A DNA stretch of 64,000 bases, taken from positions 2,342,784-2,406,783 of the forward strand of contig JAKVOU010000001.1 in assembly GCA_022482625.1 (NCBI GenBank), read 5' to 3'. Source of the DNA: Spirochaetia bacterium. Lineage in GTDB: Bacteria; Spirochaetota; Spirochaetia; Sphaerochaetales; Sphaerochaetaceae. This document shows, one piece after another, positions 28,245 to 37,231 of the stretch. The first letter of the stretch is position 1, and each line of letters starts with the position of its first letter. Below the pieces are notes generated by a model. That model was not told the origin of the DNA, did no database searches, and saw only the letters and a program-made list of their open reading frames with translations. The position numbers and the translations under genes were made by a program.

Positions 28245-30323
28245 ATGGATTCTAAAGAATTTCGAGAAGACTTTTTAGAGGATATCAAAGCTGAAGCAGA
28301 AATTAGTGGAGAAGGGTCAACTGCATCATTTGTTAATTCATTTGCTGATTATCTTACAGAATCAGAGTTGCTTGTAGACTTTGTTCCTGCTTACTTTGAG
28401 GGGACCGGGAAAAATAATAAAAAAATAAGGGTAGATGGCTATGCCTATGATGATGAATTGACTAAAACACTTAGTTTAGTAATTGCAGATTATGATATTT
28501 CTGAAAATATAGTAACGCTTACAAAGACGAAAGTAAAACAATTGCAATCAAAACTGGTTGCTTTTTTAGAGAATGCATTGAATTTTCCTCATTATCTTGA
28601 AATGGACATGAGCAGATCTTGCTCGGATTTGGTAGATTTATTACGTGAAGAGCGTAATAAAATACGTAAGTATCAATTTTTTATCTTTACTACAGCTCCG
28701 ATAAGTCAGGCAATTTCTACTATTGAATCCTCAGATATTGATGGAATTCCTTCTGAGTGTCAAATCTGGGATATCGATAGATTGTTTAAAGTTTGTGGTT
28801 CAGATACAGGACGAAATATTATAGAAATAAATTTCAAAGAATATTCAGGTAAAGGAATTCCCTGTATGGAGGCAAGTAATACAGAAACAGAAGATTTTAA
28901 AAGTTATTTGTGTGTCATGCCAGGTACTCTTTTAGCTAATATTTATGATAAGTATGGTAGTAGTTTACTTGAAGGGAATGTACGTTCTTTTCTTTCAACA
29001 AAAGTTGCTGTAAATAAGAAAATTCGTAAGACCATTTTAAATTCTCCTGAACGTTTCTTTGCATATAATAATGGTATTTCCGTAACAGCCATGGATGTTC
29101 AGATTGAGAATAATTTTCTTGTTTCTGCAAAAGATTTTCAAATAATTAATGGAGGACAAACTACTGCATCGCTTTCTAGTGCGAGATTCAAATACAAGGA
29201 CAAAGTAAACTTAGATTTAATTTATGTACAAATGAAACTTACTGTTATTGAACATACTTCAGAACAGGATGCAACAGAACTTGTTCAGAACATTTCTCGT
29301 TCATCAAATAGTCAGAATAAAGTTAGTGACGCTGATTTTTTCTCAACACATCCTTTTCATGTTCGTATGGAAAGATTTTCACAACGACTATATGCAAGAG
29401 CAGTTAACGGGGCGCAACATGAGACTCGTTGGTTTTATGAGCGCGCTCGTGGGCAATATCTTCAAAAACAGATGCGAATGACGCCTGGTGAAAAAAAGAA
29501 GTTTTTGTTACAAAATCCGAAGAGGCAACTTATTACAAAAACGGATTTAGCAAAGGTTCAAAATACATGGCAAGAAATTCCTCATATAGTAAGTAAAGGC
29601 TCACAAAAAAGTTTTTCGGTGTTTGCTGACACGATTGGCAATAATTGGGACGCTTCAAACAATGGCTCTGTCTATAACGAAAAATACTTTAAGGAAAGTG
29701 TTGCGCTGGTCTTATTGTTTAGATATAGTGAAGTACTGGTCTCAAATCAACCATGGTATGCAAATGGGTATAGAGCAAATATTGTAACATATACCATTGC
29801 TCTTTTACATTATTTAATTAAGAAACAATTTGAGGGAATGGATTTGGATTTGATGAAAATTTGGATGCAACAAAGTATACCAGAGGCTGTAGAGATGTCT
29901 TTAACAGAGTTATCTAAGCAGGTTTATTACAAATTAACTGATCCTACTCGCCAAGTTGAAAATGTAACGCAATGGTGCAAAAGAGAAGCTTGTTGGGAAA
30001 ACGTTAAATCAATTAATTATATTTTGCCTTTGGGAATTAAAGAGAATCTTATTAGTATAGAAGAACAGAAAATTGCTGTTCAGCAGGCAAAAAAAACACA
30101 ACGGATAGATTCTGATTTAGAAATACAAACTAAAGTGATAACTATAACAAAAACACAATGGCAAAGTGTTTTGAATTTTGCAGATTCTAAACATATGCTC
30201 ACTACTGAGGAAAAGGTAGCATTACGAATTGCTTCTAAGCCGGGAAAAGTTCCCAATTCTATTCAATGTAAGAAATTGATTTCCTTGCTCGATAGATTAC
30301 AACTTGAAGGATTCAAATTATGA
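28245..30323 (+). CDS. AIPR-family abortive infection protein, defence operon
   Basis: 692-aa protein with the AIPR (abortive infection phage resistance) core: FFAYNNGISVTA followed by DFQIINGGQTTASL at about residues 265-310. The N-terminal 200 residues look like a separate alpha/beta domain with nuclease-like spacing, but I cannot place catalytic residues with certainty. It overlaps the methylase gene by 4 bp. AIPR genes recur next to Z1 helicases. Its role could be cell suicide or shutdown when restriction fails. Confidence 0.83.
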   Translation: MDSKEFREDFLEDIKAEAEISGEGSTASFVNSFADYLTESELLVDFVPAYFEGTGKNNKKIRVDGYAYDDELTKTLSLVIADYDISENIVTLTKTKVKQLQSKLVAFLENALNFPHYLEMDMSRSCSDLVDLLREERNKIRKYQFFIFTTAPISQAISTIESSDIDGIPSECQIWDIDRLFKVCGSDTGRNIIEINFKEYSGKGIPCMEASNTETEDFKSYLCVMPGTLLANIYDKYGSSLLEGNVRSFLSTKVAVNKKIRKTILNSPERFFAYNNGISVTAMDVQIENNFLVSAKDFQIINGGQTTASLSSARFKYKDKVNLDLIYVQMKLTVIEHTSEQDATELVQNISRSSNSQNKVSDADFFSTHPFHVRMERFSQRLYARAVNGAQHETRWFYERARGQYLQKQMRMTPGEKKKFLLQNPKRQLITKTDLAKVQNTWQEIPHIVSKGSQKSFSVFADTIGNNWDASNNGSVYNEKYFKESVALVLLFRYSEVLVSNQPWYANGYRANIVTYTIALLHYLIKKQFEGMDLDLMKIWMQQSIPEAVEMSLTELSKQVYYKLTDPTRQVENVTQWCKREACWENVKSINYILPLGIKENLISIEEQKIAVQQAKKTQRIDSDLEIQTKVITITKTQWQSVLNFADSKHMLTTEEKVALRIASKPGKVPNSIQCKKLISLLDRLQLEGFKL

Positions 30324-31951
30324 GTTTTAAACACCAATATAGTGTCGTTGATTTGTTTGCTGGTGCGGGAGGCCTTAGTTGTGGATTTTTGCAAACAGGC
30401 AGATTTTTTATAAAGGCAGCATTTGAAAAAAATAAAAAAGCTCAGCAAACTTATAGACTAAATCATAACGATGCTCTGATTTATAATGATGTTGTTGATA
30501 TATTCAAAGATGAAGTAATGACTAAATTGGGTAAGGTGGATGTTGTTATTGGCGGACCTCCTTGTCAGGGATTTTCAAATGCCAACAGGCAGAAAAATCA
30601 TGCAATCAACCAAAACAATTCGCTTGTAAAACAATATGTTAAGGCTATACTTCATCTTAATCCAATGGCATTTGTGATGGAAAATGTAAGTATGTTAAAG
30701 TCTGATGTTCATCGTTTTTTTGTCGAAGAAGGTGATGATGAAATTATAAAGAAGTATCAGATTAAAACGATTCCTTCAGAAATTAAACTTTTAGATGCTG
30801 AATTTGTTTTTCCCGGAATTGTTGAAATTGTTACAAATATAGATAATATAATAAATTACATATGGAGCGAACATGACTATTTGTCTTTAAATGTAGCATA
30901 TAAAACAAGAAATAATCCTAAAAAATTACGTATCACTCTTGAGAGACATAAAACAGAACTTCTTGCCTTTTCACATATTTTAACTTCTTTAGATGGCGAT
31001 GTGAATCCAATCTTGAAATATTCCTATGAGGCTGGAGTTGCTATACAAGAATATTTCAGTTTTGAGACTACGTGTGATGATGCTGAAAAACTTTGTAAGA
31101 TGATTAAACCATCAATTCTGTTTCAAAGGATGTTGTCCAAAGCAAAGGAATTACTTGATAATCATATTAAAGTTGACTGTTTTTCATTAGAAACGGGGCT
31201 TGTTGCTCATGTTACATCTATGGCAGTTATTGATTATATTGAATCTATTTTGGGGGATAATAGCGGCGGTTATAAGCTAACTTCTGGAATATTGCCGGCT
31301 GTCACTTTTGGAGTACCACAGAAAAGAAAACGCTTTATTCTAATGGGAATAAAAAAAACAATTAGTAAGAATGTGACACTTCCTGTTGGTACATTTTCTG
31401 AGGCAAATTATAACACAGTTAGAGATGCTATAGGTGATTTGGAAGACATTGAAACGGTTGTACATATTTCAGATGATGCGACAGGAAAGCTTTTACCAAA
31501 GGCTCCCCAAAATATTAGTGAGCTTGGGATACGTCTTCGTGATTCACCTGTACTTTTTAACCATGTTTCAACTGCAACAACTCCAGAAGCTTTAAAACGT
31601 TTTAAGTTTATTAAACAAGGAGAAAATTTTCATAGTTTGCCATCGGAGCTCAAGACTACTTACTCCAATATTGAACGCACACAAAATACTATCTACCTAA
31701 GGTTAAAGTATGATGAACCTTCTGGTACGGTAGTTAATGTGCGAAAATCAATGTGGATTCATCCAATTAGGCATCGAGCCCTGAGTGTCCGAGAAGCTGC
31801 ACGTTTACAAACTTTTCCTGATAGTTTTGTATTTTGTGGAACAAAAGATGCACAATATCAACAAGTTGGAAATGCGGTACCTCCAATGCTAGCAAAAGCT
31901 ATTGCAGAACATTTATGTAAATATCTAGATAAAAAGGAAACTACTAAATGA
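30320..31951 (+). CDS. C5-cytosine DNA methyltransferase, defence operon
   Basis: 543-aa C5-methylase that would mark self DNA for this system. Motif I DLFAGAGGLSCGF (residues 11-23), motif IV GGPPCQGFS with the nucleophile C82, motif VI ENV with E121, motif VIII QKRKR and motif X QQVGNAVPP are all present, so the enzyme looks active. A segment of about 190 residues lies between motifs VI and VIII where typical Dcm enzymes have a few tens. It ends 20 bp before repeat B with no terminator. No Vsr repair gene accompanies it. Confidence 0.9.
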   Translation: MSFKHQYSVVDLFAGAGGLSCGFLQTGRFFIKAAFEKNKKAQQTYRLNHNDALIYNDVVDIFKDEVMTKLGKVDVVIGGPPCQGFSNANRQKNHAINQNNSLVKQYVKAILHLNPMAFVMENVSMLKSDVHRFFVEEGDDEIIKKYQIKTIPSEIKLLDAEFVFPGIVEIVTNIDNIINYIWSEHDYLSLNVAYKTRNNPKKLRITLERHKTELLAFSHILTSLDGDVNPILKYSYEAGVAIQEYFSFETTCDDAEKLCKMIKPSILFQRMLSKAKELLDNHIKVDCFSLETGLVAHVTSMAVIDYIESILGDNSGGYKLTSGILPAVTFGVPQKRKRFILMGIKKTISKNVTLPVGTFSEANYNTVRDAIGDLEDIETVVHISDDATGKLLPKAPQNISELGIRLRDSPVLFNHVSTATTPEALKRFKFIKQGENFHSLPSELKTTYSNIERTQNTIYLRLKYDEPSGTVVNVRKSMWIHPIRHRALSVREAARLQTFPDSFVFCGTKDAQYQQVGNAVPPMLAKAIAEHLCKYLDKKETTK

Positions 31952-31971
31952 GAGGTACTCTACTGTACTTT

Positions 31972-32128
31972 CTATAGGATCAATATGAGCATTTCCCTTA
32001 TGGCTGATCCGAACAATAGGATAACCGATATTGCTTCTGCCTGTGGTTTTGTCTCGCAGGGGTACTATACCAAGATTTTCAAACGCTATATCGGCATGAC
32101 CCCGACGAAATATAGGGAAAATCTGTAA
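31972..32128 (+). pseudogene. Response regulator 3' fragment
   Basis: Last 51 codons of the YesN-type regulator (second helix-turn-helix and C-terminus, ending TPTKYRENL), in frame to its TAA but without a start. It is the displaced original gene end left on the far side of island B. Confidence 0.93.
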
Positions 32129-32158
32129 GACTGTTTGTTTTTCTTTGGAAAAATCGTA
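31972..32158 (+). repeat. Direct repeat B, right copy
   Basis: 186 of 187 positions match 22631-22817. Downstream of it the ordinary chromosome resumes, leading to the inositol monophosphatase gene. Confidence 0.96.
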
Positions 32159-32249
32159 GCTATGGGTGCAATTTCATTGCTTTATCTCTATCATGGTGGC
32201 TGTAGGTTTACCTACGGATTCAAGATAGGAAATCGGGGAAGGTCAATGG

Positions 32250-33065
32250 ATGATGGAAATTGAAGCATATGGAGATTTTGTACAGCAACTTGCTGCTGAT
32301 GCCGGAGCTCTTGCACTTTCGTATTGGAAAAGTCTCGACAAGGTAAAGGCAAAGGGAAAAGGCAGTGGACTTGATATCGTCACTGAAGCTGATGAGGCTG
32401 TCGAGAAGTATATCAGAGAAGCTATCGGCAAGCGATATCCGACACATGCTATCTACGGAGAAGAAGGTGGCATGACTGCAGGAGATGATTACAGATGGGT
32501 CATCGATCCGATTGACGGGACAGTTTCTTTTTTCCATGGGCAGTTCCATTGGGCTGTTTCCATTGCCTTGCAATATAAGGGACAGACCATTGTCGGCATA
32601 GTAACATGTCCTGCGTATGGTTTGTCATTCTTTGCAATGAAAGGAAGTGGTGCGACCATGAATGGCAAGCCGATTAGCCCGAGTACGGTTGCCCTGCTGT
32701 CACAGGCTGTTGCCTGCACTGGGTTCTGCTGTATCCGTTCAGGATGGAAAGAAAACGGATTGCCTCTTTTTGACAGGATGGCACCGAAGGTCCAAGGCAT
32801 CAGGAGACTCGGTTCCATTGCAACGGACATCAGCTTTGTTGCCTGTGGCAAATTGGACGTCTGCTGGGAGATGAATGTCAATCTCTATGATGTGGCAGCT
32901 GCGCTGCTCATCGCAGAAGAGGCCGGGGCAAAGGTTACGGACATGTCTGGGAAAACTGAACATCTTCCGAATTTTCCCCTTGTTTCCAATGGCCTTTTGC
33001 ACGGGCAGGTACTTGAAGTCTTCAAGGGATTCGACATTCCTTATCAAAACAGGAAAGGCTCTTGA
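32250..33065 (+). CDS. Inositol monophosphatase family phosphatase
   Basis: 271-aa SuhB-like Mg-dependent sugar/inositol phosphate phosphatase. YGEEGG, the metal site WVIDPIDGT near residue 88, and LYDVAAALLIAEEAGA near the C-terminus are the family signatures. GGGGAAGG lies upstream of the two adjacent ATGs (32250, 32253). In the reconstructed locus it followed the response regulator. The actual substrate may be a sugar phosphate. It faces the GNAT gene convergently. Confidence 0.9.
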   Translation: MMEIEAYGDFVQQLAADAGALALSYWKSLDKVKAKGKGSGLDIVTEADEAVEKYIREAIGKRYPTHAIYGEEGGMTAGDDYRWVIDPIDGTVSFFHGQFHWAVSIALQYKGQTIVGIVTCPAYGLSFFAMKGSGATMNGKPISPSTVALLSQAVACTGFCCIRSGWKENGLPLFDRMAPKVQGIRRLGSIATDISFVACGKLDVCWEMNVNLYDVAAALLIAEEAGAKVTDMSGKTEHLPNFPLVSNGLLHGQVLEVFKGFDIPYQNRKGS

Positions 33066-33164
33066 TCGTTTTCTGATAATGACATTGTGCCTATATAAAA
33101 ACTTCCTTCCTGAGCAGAAAACAAGAAAGAGAACACTGTGAAGGAAGGGGAGTCTCAGTATGTA

Positions 33165-33713
33165 TTATCGTACCTGCAGATCTCCGGTTGACGTGAATGC
33201 AAAATGCCAGTTGCCATCTGCATCCTTGGTGCTGATACCTTTGATGGTTGTCTCTTTAGTAATTTCGAACCCAAGTCTTTCATAGAGTGCGATTGCATGT
33301 CTGTTCCATTTCGTAACGGTCAGCTTTATTGGAGAATCACCACGTGATTGCATATGGCTGAGGGCGAATTCCATGAGCTTTCGTCCATAGCCTTGTCTTT
33401 GATATGCCAAGTCTACTGCCAGACTTCCTATTTCATTTCCAAGGCATGAGACTGTACAGATGACCTTTTCGTCATCGAAAAGCAGGAAAATATCTTTCTT
33501 TTGCTCTTTCAACTCTTCAAGGCTTTCACAGAATTTCCCATAGGGCTGAATGTTGAGTGCTTTTCGCATTTCATAGAAACAGCTGTTGATCAAGTTCTTG
33601 TATTGCTCGTAATATTGTTCTTCAAAAGGAACAAGCGAGAGATCTGATAATATGTTGCCACCTTTGTAGGACATCTCATACATATCAAATTTTACTGTCT
33701 GTGTCTCGACCAT
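33165..33713 (-). CDS. GNAT-family N-acetyltransferase
   Basis: 182-aa acetyltransferase. The acetyl-CoA loop LAVDLAYQRQGYGRKLMEFAL and the following ALYERLGFE are the motif A/B pattern. The start at 33713 follows AAAGGA at good spacing; an upstream ATG at 33749 has only a weak site. Acceptor substrate unknown. It stands alone between the phosphatase and a CUT1 importer operon. Confidence 0.85.
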   Translation of the reverse strand: MVETQTVKFDMYEMSYKGGNILSDLSLVPFEEQYYEQYKNLINSCFYEMRKALNIQPYGKFCESLEELKEQKKDIFLLFDDEKVICTVSCLGNEIGSLAVDLAYQRQGYGRKLMEFALSHMQSRGDSPIKLTVTKWNRHAIALYERLGFEITKETTIKGISTKDADGNWHFAFTSTGDLQVR

Positions 33714-33802
33714 ATCTGTCCTTTGCGTATGGATCTTGCTTGTTGCCATTCCATATGCAAGGAGTTATAACATACATCTACTGACCACTCAAGGTCATAA
33801 GC

Positions 33803-33838
33803 AAGCGGATGAATTGTCAGAAGCAAATTCATCCGCTT
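33803..33838. terminator. Strong hairpin beyond the CUT1 operon
   Basis: Perfect 13-bp stem (33803-33815 with 33826-33838) and 10-nt loop after the permease gene that ends at 33884 on the minus strand. There is no T-run on the minus side, so it may act as an mRNA 3' end stabiliser or a weak terminator. Confidence 0.55.
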
Positions 33839-33883
33839 ACCGTTCAACGCAAAGTTTGTTTTTATCTTTCCAGAAAGTTCCAG

Positions 33884-34759
33884 TCATCCTTTTCTTGATT
33901 CATAGACTGCGGCTCCACCAAGGAAGTACTTTGAAAGGAAACCGAACAGCATGAACATGGGAATGGAAGCCAAGAGGGCACAGGCCATCATGGCTCCTTC
34001 ATCGGTCTGCTTTTCTTCGCTGAATTTCGAGATATACAGAGGGATGGTCTTCATGGTTTCTTTTTGAGTGACAAGCAAAGGCCAGAGCAGGTTGTCCCAT
34101 TGGTTCCTGAATGAAAGGATACCGAGGGTCGAGATGACCGGCATGCAGTTCGGCAGGACGATTTTCAGGTAAATCTTGAATTCACTCAGTCCGTCTACCC
34201 TTGAAGCGTCCAGGAATTCATCAGGGAAAGTGAGGAGATATTGCCTCATCTGGAAAACCCCGAAGGCACTTACCAGAAAAGGAACGATAAGGCCACGGTA
34301 GGTATTCATCATCCTGAGGGATGCAGTGACCATATACAGTGGTATCATGATTGCTTCGAAAGGAATCATCATGGTTGCCATTATCGACATGAATATGGCA
34401 TTGCGTCCACGGAATTTGAATTTTGCCAGACCGTAGCCGCACAAGGAGGCAAGAAGTACCGTAGTAATGGCAACCGTAGTGGCAACAATCAGGGAGTTTA
34501 TGATATTCCTGATAAAGACGGCATCTCCGTTATTGCCCAATATTGCCTTGATGAAGTTTGAGAAATACGTACGGGTAGATGTCGTGAAGTAGGCTTTCGA
34601 GGGGATCCAGGTATATGGCATGGCGAGGATCTGCTTTTCATCCATGAAGGAAGCTGTAATCATGAACAGAATCGGGACAATGGTAAAGCAGAGGACTGCA
34701 ATCAGGAATATCCAGATCAAAATATCAAACAATGATTTTGTATTTGTTTTATCTTGCAT
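33884..34759 (-). CDS. CUT1 sugar ABC importer permease (MalG/UgpE type)
   Basis: 291-aa inner-membrane permease with six hydrophobic segments. The ATPase-contact EAA loop is seen as EFLDASRVDGLSEFKIYLKI. It pairs with the MalF-type permease encoded 12 bp upstream. No ATPase gene accompanies the three-gene operon, so a shared MsmX-type ATPase elsewhere must energise it. Substrate probably an oligosaccharide or glycerol phosphate-like compound. Confidence 0.9.
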   Translation of the reverse strand: MQDKTNTKSLFDILIWIFLIAVLCFTIVPILFMITASFMDEKQILAMPYTWIPSKAYFTTSTRTYFSNFIKAILGNNGDAVFIRNIINSLIVATTVAITTVLLASLCGYGLAKFKFRGRNAIFMSIMATMMIPFEAIMIPLYMVTASLRMMNTYRGLIVPFLVSAFGVFQMRQYLLTFPDEFLDASRVDGLSEFKIYLKIVLPNCMPVISTLGILSFRNQWDNLLWPLLVTQKETMKTIPLYISKFSEEKQTDEGAMMACALLASIPMFMLFGFLSKYFLGGAAVYESRKG

Positions 34760-34771
34760 GTGTATCTTCTC

Positions 34772-35698
34772 TCAGTAATCGATGTCGTCGCTGTTGCTAG
34801 CCTTGAACTGCAGTAAGGTCAGTGACAGCATGATGATGAACAGGATGATGGACATGGCACTGGCTCTTCCGAGCCTGCCGTTGCGTATTCCGGTAAAGTA
34901 GATGTTCATTGTGATTACATCAATCGGTTGCCTTGCTGTTCCTCCCTGCTGGAACATGTACTGTGTGCTGAATGTCTTGAGACATTGGAGCATGGCCATG
35001 ACAGAAACAAGGAGAATAGTCGGTTTGAGCAGAGGAAAGGTGATTTTCCAGAATGTATGCCATCGCGTGGAACCATCTACAATTGCCGCTTCATACAATG
35101 TCGGCGGAATTGATGCCAAGCCTGTAATGAACAGGATGACGAAATAACCTATGTATTTCCAAAAATAGACGATCATGGTAGACAGTTGCAGCATGTTGGA
35201 ATCCACAAGCCATCCATAGTCTTTGCCTGTCGTCCGTGCAAGGATATTCGTTACTTGGTTTACTAGGCCCCGTGGATCAAAAAGCATCATCCAGATGACC
35301 GCGGCAACAACAGAAGACAAGACTGCCGGCATGTAATATGCAATTTCAAGGAAGCTCCGTTGGGACTGTTTCTTGAGTTGCATCAGAAGGACGGCCAACA
35401 GAAGTGAAAAGACTACCATCGGGACAAAGGTGCCTATGGTGAACGTCAATGTGGCACGAAGGGAATTCAGCAGTGAGAAACCGCTGTTGTCTTTCGTAAA
35501 GAGGTAGATATAATTGCCTAGGCCTACAAACGATGAATGTCGGGAAATGACATTCTTGTTGGTCAGGCTGGTAAAGAAAGCGTTGATAATCGGATAAAAG
35601 CTGAATATTGCAAAGAAAACCAGGCAGGGAATTGTAAATGCCAATCCCCAATGGGCTTCTTTCCGTTCGATGCTGAAAGATTTGTTATTCTTTTTCAT
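34772..35698 (-). CDS. CUT1 sugar ABC importer permease (MalF/UgpA type)
   Basis: 308-aa permease from ATG 35698 (MKKNNKSF); an ATG at 35716 is in frame but adds six residues without a better ribosome site. Six or so hydrophobic segments and the EAA loop SIPPTLYEAAIVDGSTRWHT. It lies between the binding-protein and MalG-type genes and forms a heterodimer with the latter. Confidence 0.9.
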   Translation of the reverse strand: MKKNNKSFSIERKEAHWGLAFTIPCLVFFAIFSFYPIINAFFTSLTNKNVISRHSSFVGLGNYIYLFTKDNSGFSLLNSLRATLTFTIGTFVPMVVFSLLLAVLLMQLKKQSQRSFLEIAYYMPAVLSSVVAAVIWMMLFDPRGLVNQVTNILARTTGKDYGWLVDSNMLQLSTMIVYFWKYIGYFVILFITGLASIPPTLYEAAIVDGSTRWHTFWKITFPLLKPTILLVSVMAMLQCLKTFSTQYMFQQGGTARQPIDVITMNIYFTGIRNGRLGRASAMSIILFIIMLSLTLLQFKASNSDDIDY

Positions 35699-35720
35699 TG
35701 GTATTCCAGTAAGCAAGGAG

Positions 35721-35753
35721 CAGACGGAGATGCATTTGGGTCATCTCCGCCTG
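35721..35753 (-). promoter_or_regulatory. Intercistronic hairpin after the CUT1 binding-protein gene
   Basis: 12-bp stem with one mismatch (35721-35732 with 35742-35753), loop 9 nt, between the binding-protein stop and the first permease start. No T-run. Part of the pattern seen in six importer operons. Confidence 0.6.
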
Positions 35754-35775
35754 TCGTGTGCGAGAGTATGAAAGA

Positions 35776-37068
35776 CTATTGTTCATCAACCAGTTCTTGG
35801 ACGGAAGCTTTCAGTTCAAGGTATGCCTGTTCAGGACTTACGTTCTGGAGCATGACGTTTGAAACTGCGGTACCGAGCAAAGATTGGATTTCTGTGGAAT
35901 TGGCACCGAAGTAGATGTGATGCGCTCTTGCCATGTCGCTGATGAAGACATCTGCATAGGGCATGTCGAGGAATGTCTGGCTTGACATCAGTGACTTGGT
36001 CGGTGGAATCAGGTTGACCTGTGTGAGGTAGTCCTGTTCATGCGACAGCATATAACCGATGAATTTCCAGGAGTCTGCTTGGGTCTTTTTGTCTGCATCG
36101 GCATTTACCATATAGTATTGGCCATAATAACAGGCAGAAGTATCCTTGACGGCATCCTTGAATACAGGGAACGGTACTACCATCCAGTCACCGCTTTCAT
36201 AGAAAGCAGGATTGTCGTTACGGATTCTGGCTTCCTGGTAAAGGCCTGACAGGCACATGGCTATGTCATCATTGTTGGCGTCAAACAGTTTCCTTGCATT
36301 CTTATAGGTAGGAGAACCGAGGTTCAAGCCATTGGGACCCCATTGCTGCATATAGGTCAATACTTTTATCCATGCTTCTTCACCGACGATGGCTTCTTTG
36401 CCGTCTTCACTGAAAAGGGCTCCGCCTAACTGTTCGACCATCGGGACCAACGTTTCAAGATAGTAGGGATAGCGGAAATCAAAACCTCTGCGGGTAATGA
36501 TGTCTCCGTCCCGTTTGACCAGCTTCTGTGAAACAGTAACCATGTCTTCCCAAGTCTTAGGATAATCTTTCTCTGGGTCAAGTCCTGCCGATCTGAATAC
36601 ATTCTTGTTGATGTAGAGACACCAGCTCAGGCCTTCGAATGGCAATCCATAGATTTCACCATCGTGTGTGACAGGATCAAGCATGCCGTCCTTGTAATGT
36701 GCCTTGACGTCTGCAGCATCCTTGTAGCCGATTGCTTCATAGTTGATAGGAGCAACTCTTCCGGCAAGAACGAAAGGATTGGCGTTCTGGCTTTCACAGT
36801 TGAAGACTGTCGGACCTTCATTGGCTGCAAATGCAGTCTGAAGCAGTTCAATCATTTTCTTTGAGGACTGCCTGGTTGCGTTTATGGTGACACCTGGGTT
36901 TGCTTCCTCAAATTCAGAAATATACTGGTCTTCGATTTTCTGCCTGTTGGCATCCTCATGGGTCCAGAATTCGATGGTCGTTTCTTTTGCTTCGCTGTTA
37001 CCGTTGGCGAAGATGCTGACGGGTACAAGTACGCATGCCGCTAGCAGCATAAGTGATTTTTTCATCAT
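35776..37068 (-). CDS. Family-1 extracellular sugar-binding protein
   Basis: About 430-aa binding protein of the CUT1 (MalE/UgpB) type. It begins with a signal peptide (MMKKSLMLLAACVLVPVSIF) cut probably after IFA, giving mature NGNSEAKETTIEFW. GGAGG lies just before the two adjacent ATGs (37068, 37065), so the longer frame to 37122 is rejected. First gene of the three-gene importer operon. Ligand unknown. Confidence 0.9.
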   Translation of the reverse strand: MMKKSLMLLAACVLVPVSIFANGNSEAKETTIEFWTHEDANRQKIEDQYISEFEEANPGVTINATRQSSKKMIELLQTAFAANEGPTVFNCESQNANPFVLAGRVAPINYEAIGYKDAADVKAHYKDGMLDPVTHDGEIYGLPFEGLSWCLYINKNVFRSAGLDPEKDYPKTWEDMVTVSQKLVKRDGDIITRRGFDFRYPYYLETLVPMVEQLGGALFSEDGKEAIVGEEAWIKVLTYMQQWGPNGLNLGSPTYKNARKLFDANNDDIAMCLSGLYQEARIRNDNPAFYESGDWMVVPFPVFKDAVKDTSACYYGQYYMVNADADKKTQADSWKFIGYMLSHEQDYLTQVNLIPPTKSLMSSQTFLDMPYADVFISDMARAHHIYFGANSTEIQSLLGTAVSNVMLQNVSPEQAYLELKASVQELVDEQ

Positions 37069-37094
37069 ATGTTCCTCCATTTCCTGATATAAAT

Positions 37095-37122
37095 AGTTTA
37101 AAATGGAAGCTTCTGTTTGCAA
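37095..37122 (-). promoter_or_regulatory. Possible CUT1 operon promoter with small palindrome
   Basis: Read on the minus strand, TTGCAA (37122-37117) and TAAACT (37100-37095) are 16 bp apart. The spacer holds GAAGCTTC (37107-37114), a short palindrome reminiscent of LacI-type half sites. Confidence 0.4.
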
Positions 37123-37231
37123 TGGTTTATTTTTAACATTATTTGTACAGAATTAGCATCGGAAGAAAATATGGGGGCAGTTGCCTGTGTTTTGGGTGTC
37201 AGTTCATGTCTTTTGTTGTTTTTTTGTTTGT

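Larger units (their letters stand above)
22818..31971. mobile_element. Island B: five-gene defence operon, long-repeat flanked
   Basis: About 9.15 kb of strongly AT-rich DNA containing nothing but one operon, with 253 bp before it and 20 bp after it. It is bounded by the 187-bp direct repeats. No integrase, transposase or inverted repeats at the ends. The near identity of the repeats indicates a recent event. Confidence 0.88.

Noticed and set aside
7418-31971. Search for an integrase, transposase or tRNA attachment site in islands A and B
   Set aside because: None was recognised in any frame; every sizeable gene in both islands is assigned to metabolism, regulation or defence.
7291-32158. 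Explaining the direct repeats as assembly duplications
   Set aside because: The copies differ at several positions (repeat A) or one (repeat B), each has unique flanks on both sides, and each outer flank fits the reconstructed chromosome. Long reads would still be the final proof.
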